Source: Pseudomonas pisciculturae
Lineage (GTDB): Bacteria > Pseudomonadota > Gammaproteobacteria > Pseudomonadales > Pseudomonadaceae
Assembly (NCBI RefSeq): GCF_015461805.1
Contig: NZ_JACVZE010000001.1
Location: forward strand, 310,001 to 374,000
Direction of reading: 5' to 3'
Length of the DNA: 64,000 nucleotides
In this document: positions 17,818-27,118 of the stretch, piece after piece
Layout of the letters: each line of letters begins with the position of its first letter
How positions within the stretch are numbered: position 1 is the stretch's first letter
Notes under the pieces: model-generated
What the model saw: the letters and a program-made list of their open reading frames with translations, nothing else
Database searches by the model: none
Told to the model about the DNA's origin: nothing
Translations under genes and position numbers: made by a program

Positions 17818-20616
17818 ATGCCAGCCTTGCATCACCATACGCCGACCCTTTCCGTAGCCGACCCGCGAGGTTTGCCAGCCCAGTCGGTTGCGTACTTGCG
17901 ATCTGTTGCAGGTGAGCAGGCGCGCAAGTGCGTCAATCGCACTGCCCACAATGTTGCTGGCAGAGCGATTGCCCAATGGGACCCGCGCTTGTACAACCTG
18001 CATATGGACGACCCCACAGTGCCGCCTAACCTGGCGACGGTTTACTCCCTGAGCGGCCACGTCTTGAGTACTCAAAGTGTCGATGCGGGCCTACGTGTCC
18101 AACTCTTTGGCGAATCCGGCCAAGGGGTGTACTTCCAGGACGGCCGGGGCACGCAGCGGGAGGTTGAGTTTGATGCTTTGCTGCGGCCGCTGGCTGTCTT
18201 CGAGCAAGGCTTGTGTACAGAACGTTTCACCTATTCGGGTGCTGATCCTGTCTCAGCCAGTCACAACCAATGCGGGCAAATCATTCGCCATGATGACCCG
18301 GCGGGCACCCGTCATTTCAACGAGTACGCCATGGGCGGTGCAGTGCTGGATCAGGTGCAGCATTTTCTGCAAGCACTGGACACGCCGGACTGGCCAATAC
18401 CAGCGCAGCAGCGAGATGACTTGCTCGAACCTGGCGCCGGGGCGCGTACCGTGTCGTACGTAAATGCGCAGGGCGAGGTGCTGCAACAAACCGACGCGGC
18501 TGGCAATCACCAGGGCTCCCACTACAGCGTTGATGGTCAGTTGCGTGAAGCCTGGCTACAGCTCAAAGGCTCGCCAACGCGCAAGGTTCTGGTCAGCGCC
18601 ATTACCTCCGATGCCCACGGCAAAACCGAGCGCAAGACCCTGGGCAACGGCGTCGTCAGCCAATTTGAGTACTGCCCTCAGGATGGTCGCTTGTTGCGCC
18701 TCTACAGCCATCGCGGCGGTGGCGAGCGCTTGCAGGATCTGCACTACGGTTACGACCCGGTGGGGAATATTGTCAGCATCGAGGACACGACCCTGGCGGT
18801 GCGTTTTTTTGCCAATCAGCGTATCGATCCGATCAGTTGGTTTTGGTACGACAGCCTCTACCAACTGATCAAGGCCACCGGCTATGAAGCTGGCAGTGCG
18901 AGTAAAGGGCCGAATCAGCAGGCTGACCCTCGCGCCGTCGCCAACTTCCGCCAGACCTACCACTTTGATCTGGGCGGCAATCTGCTTGAGTTGATTCACC
19001 ACGGGCCGCAAAACCACGGGCGGGTGTTGAAGGCTGCCCGTTACAGCAATCGCTGCTTGCCTGAACGGGATGGCGTGCCGCCGACCGAGGCCGAAATCGC
19101 TGCTGCGTTTGATGCCAATGGCAATCTGCTCGAACTGGAATTGGGCCGAAGACTGCATTGGGATCAGCGTAACCAGTTGGCACAGGTTCGGCCGGTGGAA
19201 CGTCAGTCAGCGCTCGATGACACTGAGCGCTATATCTACGGCGCCGACGGCATGCGCCGACGCAAGGTGCGCACCGCGCAAACCAATGCCCGTGCGGTCA
19301 TCAGTGAAACACGCTATTTGCCGGGGCTGGAGATACGCAATGTCTACGGTGATGAGTTGCAGCTCATCACCGTCGGTGCGGTGCAGGTGCTGCACTGGGC
19401 AACGGCGCCGCCCAAGCGTATGGGTAATGATCAATTGCGTTACACCCTGGAAAATCACTTGGGCTCTTGCGCGTTGGAGTTGGACGCCGACGCGCGGGTG
19501 GTCAGTCGGGAAAGTTATCACCCGTTTGGCAGTACGGCGTTTTGGGAGCGGGGGGATTCGAGTGAGGAGACTTATCGCACGTTGGGGTATTCGGGCAAGG
19601 AGCGGGATGCGACGGGGCTTTATTATTATGGGTTCAGGTACTACATCGCGTGGTTGCAGCGATGGGTCAATCCTGATTCGAATGGAAACATAGATGGGTT
19701 TAATCTTTATCGGATGGTTAGAAATAATCCGATAGTTTGGATCGATAAAGAAGGCAAGCAGGCTACCCGTAAGGTGTTTGATGAAAAAGATGTTGAAGGA
19801 ATGTCATCTATATTCGCTACGATAAAGTCTGGACTGGAAAAAAACGGTCTTGACCCTCACCAAACGCTTTTTATCTTGGTCGGCCGTAGTCCACTGGTGC
19901 TCGGTGCCTATATTGAAAAAAGCGGATTTCAAATTGCGAACTTGCAAATTTCCGGTATGGCGGGAGGGGTTGAAGTTTCTCCGCTGGATGCTTTGGGGGA
20001 TGAGGAAAAAGCTAACAGACTAAACTTTTTGGAGCAATCGTTCGGCGCTAAATCCATTGGAATGCAGTCTGTAGTGGTTATTGACGAAGGCATCAGTGGT
20101 TCGAGTGCCTTCTCGGCCACCGGTTTGGTGAAAGAATATTTTGAGTCCAAAAACTCATCAGTGGTCACGAAAATGGCTACGATTTCGCAGCGAATAAATG
20201 ATTCAAGATACGATGAGCACGAACAACGCTTTCTTCATCATGAAAGTAATCTGCTCTATGAAACTCCTTTGGATAAAACCCAAAGAGGGGTTCGGCGTTA
20301 TATAAAGATTGGTACGGCACAAGTGGATAAAGGGTTGGCGTATGTGGAAAAGTTTGATTTCTTGGGGATGGATTCAGGCAAAACGCCCAGTGGCATAGAT
20401 GTGCAGAAAAAAGCCCAGCTTGACTCGATGATGAGTGATGCGCTGCAAGAGTACGGAATAAATCCTGAGCCGGTACGGGCAAAAAAAGTCGGAAATTTTG
20501 GTGCGGGAAATGCGAGCGTTAAGAAATACAATAAAAAAAATTCTCCGAGTTTTTTGAGAACTTTATTCACGGCATTCACTGACGCGAAGTTTGGCATGTA
20601 TAAGGCTTATGGATAG
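17818..20616 (+). CDS. TcC-type Rhs toxin 2 with phosphoribosyltransferase-like C-terminal effector
   Basis: 932 residues from ATG 17818, chosen because GGAGAG precedes it and its N-terminus (MPALHHHTPTLSVADPRG) lines up with the first TcC; an in-frame ATG at 17803 overlaps that ribosome-binding site. Residues 1-641 are the Rhs core shared with toxin 1. From about residue 645 the tip is unrelated: it has a beta-strand LFILVGRSP (684-692), then SVVVIDEGISGSS (751-763). The second motif resembles the PRPP-binding loop of type I phosphoribosyltransferases (hydrophobic strand, D-E/D, G, then S/T-G-x-S/T). The C-terminal 60 residues are lysine-rich. Assignment as a TcC is firm; the enzymatic call is inference from motif shape. 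The tip is visibly AT-rich. Confidence 0.82.
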   Translation: MPALHHHTPTLSVADPRGLPAQSVAYLRSVAGEQARKCVNRTAHNVAGRAIAQWDPRLYNLHMDDPTVPPNLATVYSLSGHVLSTQSVDAGLRVQLFGESGQGVYFQDGRGTQREVEFDALLRPLAVFEQGLCTERFTYSGADPVSASHNQCGQIIRHDDPAGTRHFNEYAMGGAVLDQVQHFLQALDTPDWPIPAQQRDDLLEPGAGARTVSYVNAQGEVLQQTDAAGNHQGSHYSVDGQLREAWLQLKGSPTRKVLVSAITSDAHGKTERKTLGNGVVSQFEYCPQDGRLLRLYSHRGGGERLQDLHYGYDPVGNIVSIEDTTLAVRFFANQRIDPISWFWYDSLYQLIKATGYEAGSASKGPNQQADPRAVANFRQTYHFDLGGNLLELIHHGPQNHGRVLKAARYSNRCLPERDGVPPTEAEIAAAFDANGNLLELELGRRLHWDQRNQLAQVRPVERQSALDDTERYIYGADGMRRRKVRTAQTNARAVISETRYLPGLEIRNVYGDELQLITVGAVQVLHWATAPPKRMGNDQLRYTLENHLGSCALELDADARVVSRESYHPFGSTAFWERGDSSEETYRTLGYSGKERDATGLYYYGFRYYIAWLQRWVNPDSNGNIDGFNLYRMVRNNPIVWIDKEGKQATRKVFDEKDVEGMSSIFATIKSGLEKNGLDPHQTLFILVGRSPLVLGAYIEKSGFQIANLQISGMAGGVEVSPLDALGDEEKANRLNFLEQSFGAKSIGMQSVVVIDEGISGSSAFSATGLVKEYFESKNSSVVTKMATISQRINDSRYDEHEQRFLHHESNLLYETPLDKTQRGVRRYIKIGTAQVDKGLAYVEKFDFLGMDSGKTPSGIDVQKKAQLDSMMSDALQEYGINPEPVRAKKVGNFGAGNASVKKYNKKNSPSFLRTLFTAFTDAKFGMYKAYG
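17969..19730 (+). repeat. Direct repeat copy 2: conserved TcC core
   Basis: Second copy of the 1.76-kb TcC core, parallel to 14484-16245 at a constant offset of 3485 bp. Differences are scattered substitutions, denser in a few patches (around 18425-18490 and 18640-18720) than elsewhere, which fits duplication followed by divergence or patchy gene conversion. Confidence 0.9.
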
Positions 20617-20633
20617 ACGTACCTGAGTACGCC

Positions 20634-20692
20634 AAAAAAGCCCCCACCCAACCCACTGCGGATAGGGGACGCAATGGGCTGGGCGAGGGCTT
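20634..20692 (-). terminator. Rho-independent terminator after algA
   Basis: A long imperfect stem pairs 20638-20660 with 20670-20692 (AAGCCC...TGCG against CGCA...GGGCTT) around a 9-base loop. Read on the minus strand it is followed by TTTTTT (complement of 20634-20639), so it terminates the alginate operon. On the plus strand the stem lies 21 bp after the second TcC stop and may also stop that transcript, though a clean U-tract is lacking in that direction. Confidence 0.8.
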
Positions 20693-20706
20693 CTTGTACG
20701 ACTCTT

Positions 20707-22158
20707 TTACTGCGCGATAGTTTTCACCGAAACACCCCGCTCAACCGGCGTCGAGCGCCCGTAGATATCTTCAAACCGCTCGATATCGTCCTCACCCAGG
20801 TAGCTGCCCGATTGCACCTCGATAATCTCCAACGGGATCTTGCCCGGGTTGCGCAGGCGGTGCACCGAGGCGATCGGGATGTAGGTGGACTGGTTTTCAC
20901 ACAGCAGGAACACATTCTCGTCGCAGGTCACTTCGGCGGTGCCGCTGACCACGATCCAGTGTTCGGCGCGGTGGTGGTGCATTTGCAGCGACAGGCATGC
21001 GCCCGGCTTGACCGAGATGTGCTTGACCTGGAAGCGCCCGCCCATGTCCACCGAGTCGTAGGAGCCCCACGGGCGATAGACTTCGCAGTGGTTCTGGGTC
21101 TCGCTGCGGCCCTGTTCGTTGAGGGTGTTGACCATCTGCTTGACGCCCTGGACCTTGTCTTTGTGGGCAATCATCATCGCGTCCTTGGTTTCTACCACGA
21201 CGATGTTTTCCAGGCCAATCACCGACACCAGCTTGCCGTTGCCGTGGATCATGCAGTTCTTGCTGTCCTGGATCACCACGTCGCCCTTGGTGACGTTGCC
21301 GTTGGCGTCTTTATCGTTGACCGCCCACAGCGACGCCCAGCAACCCACGTCGCTCCAACCGGCGCTCAGTGGCACCACGCAGGCGCGCTGGGTTTTTTCC
21401 ATCACGGCGTAGTCGATGGAGTTGTCCGGGCAGCAGGCGAAAGTCGCTTCGTCGAAGGACACCGTGTCGGCATCCTGCTCGCTGCGCTCAAGGGTCAGCA
21501 GGCAGGTGTCGTAGATGTCCGGATCGTGCTTTTTCAGCTCTTCGAGGAAGCGACTGGCGCGGAACAGGAACATGCCGCTGTTCCAGAAATAACCGCCGCT
21601 TTTGACGAACTCGACGGCGCGTTTTTCATTGGGTTTTTCCACGAACTGCTCGACGCGGCTCACGCCTTCCGGCAGCAGCGAGTCAGCGGTGGACTTGATG
21701 TAGCCATAGCCGGTTTCCGGACGGGTCGCCGGTACGCCGAACAGCACCATCTCGCCACGCTCGGCGGCCACGGTGGCCAGGGCCAGGGCGCGTTGCAGGG
21801 CTTTCTGGTCGTCGATCACGTGGTCGGCGGGCAGCACCAGCATCAGCTCGTCGCGGCCTTCGTTGACGAGCATCATCGCGGTGAGGGCCACGGCCGGCGC
21901 GGTGTTACGGCCGAAGGGTTCCATCAGGATGCGTTGGCAGTCCAGCTTACGGGTGCTCAGTTGCTCGTTGACGATAAAGCGATGGTCCTTGTTGCAGACC
22001 ACAATCGGTGTGTCCATGCCTTCGAATACCAGGCGTTCCAGGGTTTGCTGGAACAGCGTGTGCTCGCCGGTCAGGGCCAGGAATTGTTTTGGAAACTGTT
22101 TGCGGGAAAGCGGCCAAAGACGTGAGCCGCTACCACCGGAAAGGATTACTGGGATCAT
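20707..22158 (-). CDS. algA: Mannose-6-phosphate isomerase / GDP-mannose pyrophosphorylase AlgA
   Basis: Bifunctional cytoplasmic enzyme making mannose-6-phosphate from fructose-6-phosphate and GDP-mannose from mannose-1-phosphate and GTP, the precursor steps of alginate. 483 residues. The N-terminal nucleotidyltransferase has SGGSGSRLWPLSRKQFPKQF at residues 6-25, FGRNTAPA, and a FVEKPN motif. The C-terminal type II isomerase cupin carries the metal-binding LQMHHHRAEHW. It is the last gene of the operon, separated from algF by a 209-bp gap with a REP element and followed by a strong terminator. Length and gene order match other Pseudomonas. Confidence 0.97.
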   Translation of the reverse strand: MIPVILSGGSGSRLWPLSRKQFPKQFLALTGEHTLFQQTLERLVFEGMDTPIVVCNKDHRFIVNEQLSTRKLDCQRILMEPFGRNTAPAVALTAMMLVNEGRDELMLVLPADHVIDDQKALQRALALATVAAERGEMVLFGVPATRPETGYGYIKSTADSLLPEGVSRVEQFVEKPNEKRAVEFVKSGGYFWNSGMFLFRASRFLEELKKHDPDIYDTCLLTLERSEQDADTVSFDEATFACCPDNSIDYAVMEKTQRACVVPLSAGWSDVGCWASLWAVNDKDANGNVTKGDVVIQDSKNCMIHGNGKLVSVIGLENIVVVETKDAMMIAHKDKVQGVKQMVNTLNEQGRSETQNHCEVYRPWGSYDSVDMGGRFQVKHISVKPGACLSLQMHHHRAEHWIVVSGTAEVTCDENVFLLCENQSTYIPIASVHRLRNPGKIPLEIIEVQSGSYLGEDDIERFEDIYGRSTPVERGVSVKTIAQ

Positions 22159-22248
22159 GTGTTTCTCCTTGAATCAATTTGGGTCAGAGCTACGAAGGTT
22201 TGTCGTTTCACTCTTGTTTTTGTCTCGGTTCGAACTGACCTGCTCGGT

Positions 22249-22343
22249 CCCTGTGGGAGCTGGCTTGCCTGCGATGCGGGCAACTCGGTGTTTCAGTTGC
22301 ACCGAAGTGATGCCATCGCGGGCAAGCCCGGCTCCCACAGGGG
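22249..22343. repeat. REP/REPIN-like palindrome between algF and algA
   Basis: Long inverted repeat: CCTGTGGGAGCTGGCTTGCC near the left end pairs with GGCAAGCCCGGCTCCCACAG on the right, around a core with a secondary hairpin (ACTCGGTG...CACCGAAGT). Same family as 33023-33101 and 43205-43298. It lies inside the alginate transcription unit and may lower or stabilise expression across the algF-algA junction. Confidence 0.85.
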
Positions 22344-22367
22344 ATTGAGGTCAGTTCGAAAATTTAA

Positions 22368-23021
22368 TCAACGGGTCGACACTGGGCGTTTCACCCACAC
22401 TGGCGACAGGCTAGAGCCGGAGCCGGTGACGTACAGCACCGCTGCCTCACCGCGCTCCAGGGCCACTGGCTTCACATCACCGACTTTCTTGTCACCGTCA
22501 TACAACGCCAGGCTTACCTTCACCGGGTTGATTTCGCGCTCGCCACGGCCCTTGGCGGCCACCGACTTGACCACATCGGTCTTGCCATCGGCAGTCTTCA
22601 AAGTCAGGGCCTTGTCACTCAGGTTTTGCACACGTACCAGGGATTTTTGCTTGTTCTTGAACGGCGGCTCTTCGATCAGTTGCGGTTGGCCGCTGCTGTT
22701 GTTGACCAGGGTGTAGTAGTGGTCGGCGGCGAGCTTGACCGGCACGGTCTGGCTGCCCAGCTTGGCGCTGTAGTCACCGCCCGGCATGAAGCTGAAGTCG
22801 CTGCTGGCCAGCGGCGCGACTTCGCTCAGGTTGGTGCTGCCAACGGTCGCGCTGACTTCCTGGTTGGAGGCGTTGTAAACGCGCACGAAGCTCGAACCTT
22901 TCGGCGCCACAGGGCCGTACAGGGCCGCATCACCGGCAACGGCCGACAGGGAAACCACGCTCAGGCCGGCTGCGAGTGCCAGGGTTTTAGCGAGACGACG
23001 AGGAGTTGTAGTGAAAGTCAT
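22368..23021 (-). CDS. algF: Alginate O-acetylation protein AlgF
   Basis: Periplasmic protein needed for alginate O-acetylation, acting with AlgI and AlgJ. 217 residues with a signal peptide of about 29 residues (MTFTTTPRRLAKTLALAAGL, cleavage near SAVAGDA). The mature part is beta-rich (VRVYNASNQEVSATVGS, NNSSGQPQLIEEPPF). It lacks a recognisable catalytic motif, as expected for its proposed adaptor role. Starts 16 bp after algJ. Length and position in the operon match other pseudomonads. Confidence 0.95.
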   Translation of the reverse strand: MTFTTTPRRLAKTLALAAGLSVVSLSAVAGDAALYGPVAPKGSSFVRVYNASNQEVSATVGSTNLSEVAPLASSDFSFMPGGDYSAKLGSQTVPVKLAADHYYTLVNNSSGQPQLIEEPPFKNKQKSLVRVQNLSDKALTLKTADGKTDVVKSVAAKGRGEREINPVKVSLALYDGDKKVGDVKPVALERGEAAVLYVTGSGSSLSPVWVKRPVSTR

Positions 23022-23037
23022 GTGAGTTACCTCTCTT

Positions 23038-24222
23038 TCAGTTTTGCGCCCGGTCGGGCGTCTCGGATTTTGGGTTTTTAACTGGGGTGTTCAGTGCCAT
23101 GTTTTGTTGGCGCGAACCGGCTTGTTTAAGTTGCGCAACCCACGACGGGTCGGCATCACCGATTTCGTTGTTGACAGGCAGATAGCGTTCAGGAAATTCC
23201 CAGATCAGCACTTGTGGCGGGCTGTTCTTGAAATCGTCACTTTTCAGGTAGCTGAGCATCGGCAGGATCGGGCCGTGGCCGTCTTCGGAGTAGTTGATGA
23301 CGTCGCTGTGCAGGGCCTGCTTGAGTGCGCCGACGAAGTTCCAGTTGGGGTTGGCGCTGTAGCTGGTGCCCACCAATGCAACCGGAGTTTCGCTGTTGCT
23401 GAACAACGCATCGTCGCCACCGGTTTCGGCCAGGTGCGTCACGCGTTTTTCCAGCGGTTCCTTGGGTGGCATCAGGTTTTCAAACAGCGGGTCCAGGGGC
23501 AGGAACAGACGCAGGTCGCCTTTATGCGGTGCGGTGTTCTCGGCCTCGGTGACAAAGCGCTGTGGCTCGCCGCTCAGCGGGGTTTTCTCGGCAATGCCCT
23601 TGGCCAACTGCTTGGCGGCGATTTCTGCGCCGTCTGGGGTCCAGTGGGTGTCGGTACGCAGGAACACCTGCTTGCCGCTCAGCTTGGCCTGTTGCAGCGG
23701 GCCCAGCAGATCGGGAGCCGGGATGTTGTCGGCGGCGACACGAGCATGGAAGTCCTGATACAGGTTGGCGTGGATGCTGGCCGGTTTCACATCACCGATG
23801 TGTTCCGGGTACAGGCGCACTTTGGCCGGCACGATCGCCATCACCAGCTGAATGCCTTGGGCCTTGAGCTTCTGACGCACGCCTTCAACCAGCGCGTAGT
23901 TGCCTTGCAGGTTCTGGTCTTCGTTGACGATAGGGTTGAACTCTTCGTCGCTGTACAACCAGTGATCGCGGCCCAGCACCACGCCAGGGCGGCCTTCGTT
24001 GAACAGCTTGTAGTCCAGCGCCGCCCAGAGGTTGGTGCCGATGCGCTTGATCGGGAACTCGTCGTCGTAGTGGGTCTCGACGGCTTTGCTCCAGCGACCG
24101 TTAAGCACGGTGGCATCGGCGTTGGTGCTAAAGCCCAGGAAGCTGCGCAGCGACCAGGCGCCCAGGGCCAGCAGCACCACCAGGAACAGGCCGATATAGA
24201 GGACGCGTAATGAACGGGTCAT
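23038..24222 (-). CDS. algJ: Alginate O-acetyltransferase AlgJ
   Basis: Membrane-anchored periplasmic SGNH-like protein in the alginate acetylation relay. 394 residues. One N-terminal anchor helix (VLYIGLFLVVLLALGAWSL) leads into the AlgX/AlgJ-type catalytic domain. The DxH pair is visible in TDTHWTPDGAEIA, and the nucleophile serine is in LVGTSYSANPNWNF. GGAG precedes the ATG. It follows algI by 11 bp, indicating translational coupling. Compared with AlgX it has no carbohydrate-binding tail, typical for AlgJ. Confidence 0.96.
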   Translation of the reverse strand: MTRSLRVLYIGLFLVVLLALGAWSLRSFLGFSTNADATVLNGRWSKAVETHYDDEFPIKRIGTNLWAALDYKLFNEGRPGVVLGRDHWLYSDEEFNPIVNEDQNLQGNYALVEGVRQKLKAQGIQLVMAIVPAKVRLYPEHIGDVKPASIHANLYQDFHARVAADNIPAPDLLGPLQQAKLSGKQVFLRTDTHWTPDGAEIAAKQLAKGIAEKTPLSGEPQRFVTEAENTAPHKGDLRLFLPLDPLFENLMPPKEPLEKRVTHLAETGGDDALFSNSETPVALVGTSYSANPNWNFVGALKQALHSDVINYSEDGHGPILPMLSYLKSDDFKNSPPQVLIWEFPERYLPVNNEIGDADPSWVAQLKQAGSRQQNMALNTPVKNPKSETPDRAQN

Positions 24223-24233
24223 GGTCGGCTCCC

Positions 24234-25766
24234 TCAGAATTGGAAGTAAAGGAACGGCGAGAAACTCTGCGCCGACAGTTTGAGAATCGACGCCACGAAC
24301 AGCAGCAGCACCGCAGCGCGCATGGCGTAGCGTGGCCAGTCAGCGGTCCAGTAGGCCGGTTGTACGGCGGCGTCCTGGCCCACGGTGAAACCGGGCTGGT
24401 GGATGCTGCCAGGGTTGTCGCCAGGCACTGCCTTGATCAGGCTTGGGTCGGCTGGCTTGGTCTTCTCGGCAGGGCGGTTGGTGTAGAAATCGCGCAGACC
24501 GAAGAACGCCAAGGTTGCGTACGCCACCACCAGGGTTGCCACTTGCAGGCCGGTGAGGCTGGCGCGGTTGAGTTCCGACAGCGACCACTCGCCAAAGCTG
24601 AACATGGCGCCGTACATACGACCGGCAACGTGCAGGTTTTCAGAGCGGAAGATCACCCAGCCCATCACCACCAGCAGGAAGGTGAAGGCCCAGCGCAACA
24701 CGTTGAAGCTGCGCGGTGCGGTGTTCAGGCCGATGGCTTTTTCAATCGCCAGCCACATGCCGTGCCAGGCGCCCCACACGACGTACGTGATGTTCGCACC
24801 GTGCCACAGACCACCGAGCAGCATGGTCAGGAACAGGTTGCGGTAGGTGGTCAGCGTGCCTTTGCGGTTGCCGCCCAACGTGATGTACAGGTAGTCACGC
24901 AGCCAGGTGGAGAGGCTGATGTGCCAGCGGCGCCAGAACTCGGTGATCGACTGGCTGATGTACGGCTGCTTGAAGTTTTCCATAAAGCGGAAACCCATCA
25001 TCAAGCCCAAGCCGATGGCCATGTCGCTGTAGCCGGAGAAGTCGAAATACAGTTGCGCGGTATAGGCCAGCGCGCCAAGCCAGGCATCGCCCGTGGTGGG
25101 GTTTTGCAGGGCGAAGCAATGGTCGGCCACCACCGCGAGGGTGTCGGCAATAAACACCTTCTTGATGAAACCTTGCATAAACCGCGTGCAGCCCTCGGAG
25201 AACTTGTCGAGGGTGTGGGTGCGGTTGTTGAACTGGTCGGCCAGGTCGCGAAAGCGCAATACCGGGCCGGCAATCAAGTGCGGGAAGATCGCCACGAACG
25301 CCGCAAAGTCGATCAGGTTGCGGGTTGCAGGGGTGTCGCCGCGATACACGTCGATGATGTAGCTGATGGACTCGAAAATGTAGAACGAGATCCCGATCGG
25401 CAGCAGCACGTGGGTGAGGATGAACGGCTCCAGGCCCGCCGACTTCATCATCACGTTGATGCTGTCGACGCCGAAGTTGGCGTACTTGAAGTAGCCGAGG
25501 ATGCACAGGTCGACTGCCACGCCGAGCAGCAGCCAGCGCTGGGCCGGCTTGGTGCGCACGCCGGCGGCACCGACTTTGAGGCCGATCCAGTAGTTCCACA
25601 GCGTCACGGCGGCGAACAGCGCCAAAAAGTCCACTCGCCACCAGGCGTAGAACACATAGCTGGCCAGCAGCAGCAGCAGGTTGCGATAGCGTTGCCCGCT
25701 CAAGTAGTACAAGCCGAGAAAGATCGGCAAGAACAGAAACAGGAACACATTGGACGAGAAAACCAT
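24234..25766 (-). CDS. algI: Membrane-bound O-acetyltransferase AlgI
   Basis: MBOAT-family integral membrane protein that passes acetyl groups across the inner membrane to AlgJ/AlgX. 510 residues when started at ATG 25766, chosen because GGAGAG lies six bases upstream and the product begins MVFSSNVFLFLFLPIFLGL; an earlier in-frame start at 25790 would add eight polar residues. Many transmembrane helices are evident. The MBOAT catalytic histidine region is in LWHGANITYVVWGAWHG. A 234-bp gap with a REP-like element separates it from algL. Confidence 0.96.
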   Translation of the reverse strand: MVFSSNVFLFLFLPIFLGLYYLSGQRYRNLLLLLASYVFYAWWRVDFLALFAAVTLWNYWIGLKVGAAGVRTKPAQRWLLLGVAVDLCILGYFKYANFGVDSINVMMKSAGLEPFILTHVLLPIGISFYIFESISYIIDVYRGDTPATRNLIDFAAFVAIFPHLIAGPVLRFRDLADQFNNRTHTLDKFSEGCTRFMQGFIKKVFIADTLAVVADHCFALQNPTTGDAWLGALAYTAQLYFDFSGYSDMAIGLGLMMGFRFMENFKQPYISQSITEFWRRWHISLSTWLRDYLYITLGGNRKGTLTTYRNLFLTMLLGGLWHGANITYVVWGAWHGMWLAIEKAIGLNTAPRSFNVLRWAFTFLLVVMGWVIFRSENLHVAGRMYGAMFSFGEWSLSELNRASLTGLQVATLVVAYATLAFFGLRDFYTNRPAEKTKPADPSLIKAVPGDNPGSIHQPGFTVGQDAAVQPAYWTADWPRYAMRAAVLLLFVASILKLSAQSFSPFLYFQF

Positions 25767-25873
25767 CCCGATCTCTCCATGTTTAACCAACAGTCAAGGG
25801 CCGCAGCCCCCCCAAACCCCCCCACGATTTCGAAGGAGGGCGGTACAACAATTCCACTGCCAAAACCGGCTTC

Positions 25874-25985
25874 AAATGTGGGAGGGGGCTTGCCCCCGAT
25901 GGCGGTGAGTCAGTCACCAGATGCATCCACTGATGCACCGCTATCGGGGGCAAGTCGAATCGTCGCACCGCCCCTCCCACATTTT
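25874..25985. repeat. REP/REPIN-like palindrome between algL and algI, right arm interrupted
   Basis: Left arm ATGTGGGAGGGGGCTTGCCC and right arm GGGGGCAAG...CCCCTCCCACAT belong to the same family as 37987-38080 and 41879-41974. In this copy about 16 bases (CGAATCGTCGCACCG region, roughly 25955-25970) interrupt the right arm where the other copies read straight through, so the palindrome is damaged. The rest of the gap (25767-25873) holds C-rich and A-rich runs but no gene. Confidence 0.8.
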
Positions 25986-26000
25986 TTTAACCGCGTTTCG

Positions 26001-27110
26001 TCAGCTACCTTTGTTGCCTTTTTCATGCGCCGGGTCGTAGACCTTGGTCAGGTCACCCCCCAGGCGGAAGGTCTTGAACGGCTGCATCCCGTGCTTGCGC
26101 TCCACCACATCCGGGGCGCAGGTGTAGAGGGTGCAGAAGGGTTCAAGCCAGGCATATTTCATGTCTTCCTTGAGGTCCTTCATGTCTTGTTCCTTGCCGT
26201 TCTTCTTCTCGAAGATCTCTGGGTCTTTCACCCCGGCCAGCACCTTGTCTCCCAGGCGTTTGAGTGCGCTGTTGTTTTCCTGGCGCAGATCAACACCGTT
26301 GACCAGGGCAAAACTGGCGATCATCGACAGAGGCGGCAGGGCGTAGTTGTGGTACGACAAGGCCCGTTGCTGGCGCTTCAATTCGTTTGGCAAGAAGCCC
26401 TGGTCATCGACCTGGTTCACGCCGACCTTGTATTCCTTCACCGACCAATCAAACAGGTCGCGACGGTTGGTGGCGATGGAGGTTGCCATTACCGACCAGG
26501 CGGCCCAGTACGAGTGGTTGTTGGTTTTTTCCAGCGGCAGGTTGTCCCAGTCGCTTACCACCTGATCGGCCAGTTTGTTGAACCAGGCTTCGATCAACTG
26601 CGCTTCCTGCTGGTGATTGGCCAACGGGTGAGACTCGGAAAACTTCAAGCGCACATAGGCCGAAGCCATGCTGCCCAACGCCCATTTGCGCATGGACTTG
26701 CCGGTGTGGTTGAAGTCCTTGGACATCAACGCATCGGCCTTGGCCCAGCTGGTGAGCCAATTCAACGTGCATTCCAACTGCTCCGGACGACCGTCGCGCA
26801 TGAACTGCATCACGCGTTTGCTGGTGTCTTTTTCCAGCTTGGTGATGTCGGCGGTGCTGTCGCGAAAGGCTTTTTCGGACTGCACATTCAGCGTGGAACG
26901 GGCCTTGTCCGAGCCTTCGTACTTGCTGCGAAATTGCAGCGAGCCGGTGTACGGCGCCGGCATGGCGTCGCAGTCATTCTTGAAGTCGCCGGTCTTGAAC
27001 GCTTCCACCGGGGCGAAATAACCCTGGGGCGGACGCAGTGGCGCGGCGGCGTTAACCGAGCCTGCAAACATCGCAAGGCCCAGTAACGTTGGAATCAATA
27101 ACTTCTGCAT
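26001..27110 (-). CDS. algL: Poly(beta-D-mannuronate) lyase AlgL
   Basis: Periplasmic alginate lyase that degrades polymer escaping the export complex. 369 residues from ATG 27110 (GAGG upstream), giving a clean signal peptide [21 protein letters not shown]; the longer frame from 27176 would overlap algX and begin with an arginine-rich non-signal stretch. The catalytic NNHSYW motif of polysaccharide lyase family 5 is present ([12 protein letters not shown]). It begins 8 bp after algX. Gene order and length match the canonical operon. Confidence 0.97.
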   Translation of the reverse strand: MQKLLIPTLLGLAMFAGSVNAAAPLRPPQGYFAPVEAFKTGDFKNDCDAMPAPYTGSLQFRSKYEGSDKARSTLNVQSEKAFRDSTADITKLEKDTSKRVMQFMRDGRPEQLECTLNWLTSWAKADALMSKDFNHTGKSMRKWALGSMASAYVRLKFSESHPLANHQQEAQLIEAWFNKLADQVVSDWDNLPLEKTNNHSYWAAWSVMATSIATNRRDLFDWSVKEYKVGVNQVDDQGFLPNELKRQQRALSYHNYALPPLSMIASFALVNGVDLRQENNSALKRLGDKVLAGVKDPEIFEKKNGKEQDMKDLKEDMKYAWLEPFCTLYTCAPDVVERKHGMQPFKTFRLGGDLTKVYDPAHEKGNKGS

Positions 27111-27118
27111 AGGTAACC

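Noticed and set aside
20674..22125. 483-codon plus-strand frame opposite algA
   Set aside because: Mirror frame of the well-supported algA; composition (Val/His/Leu) typical of antisense frames in GC-rich genes.
24210..27086. 958-codon open frame on the plus strand across algI and algL
   Set aside because: Exact mirror of the alginate genes in high-GC DNA; rich in His/Gln/Val with no domain, and it crosses the REP-containing gap.
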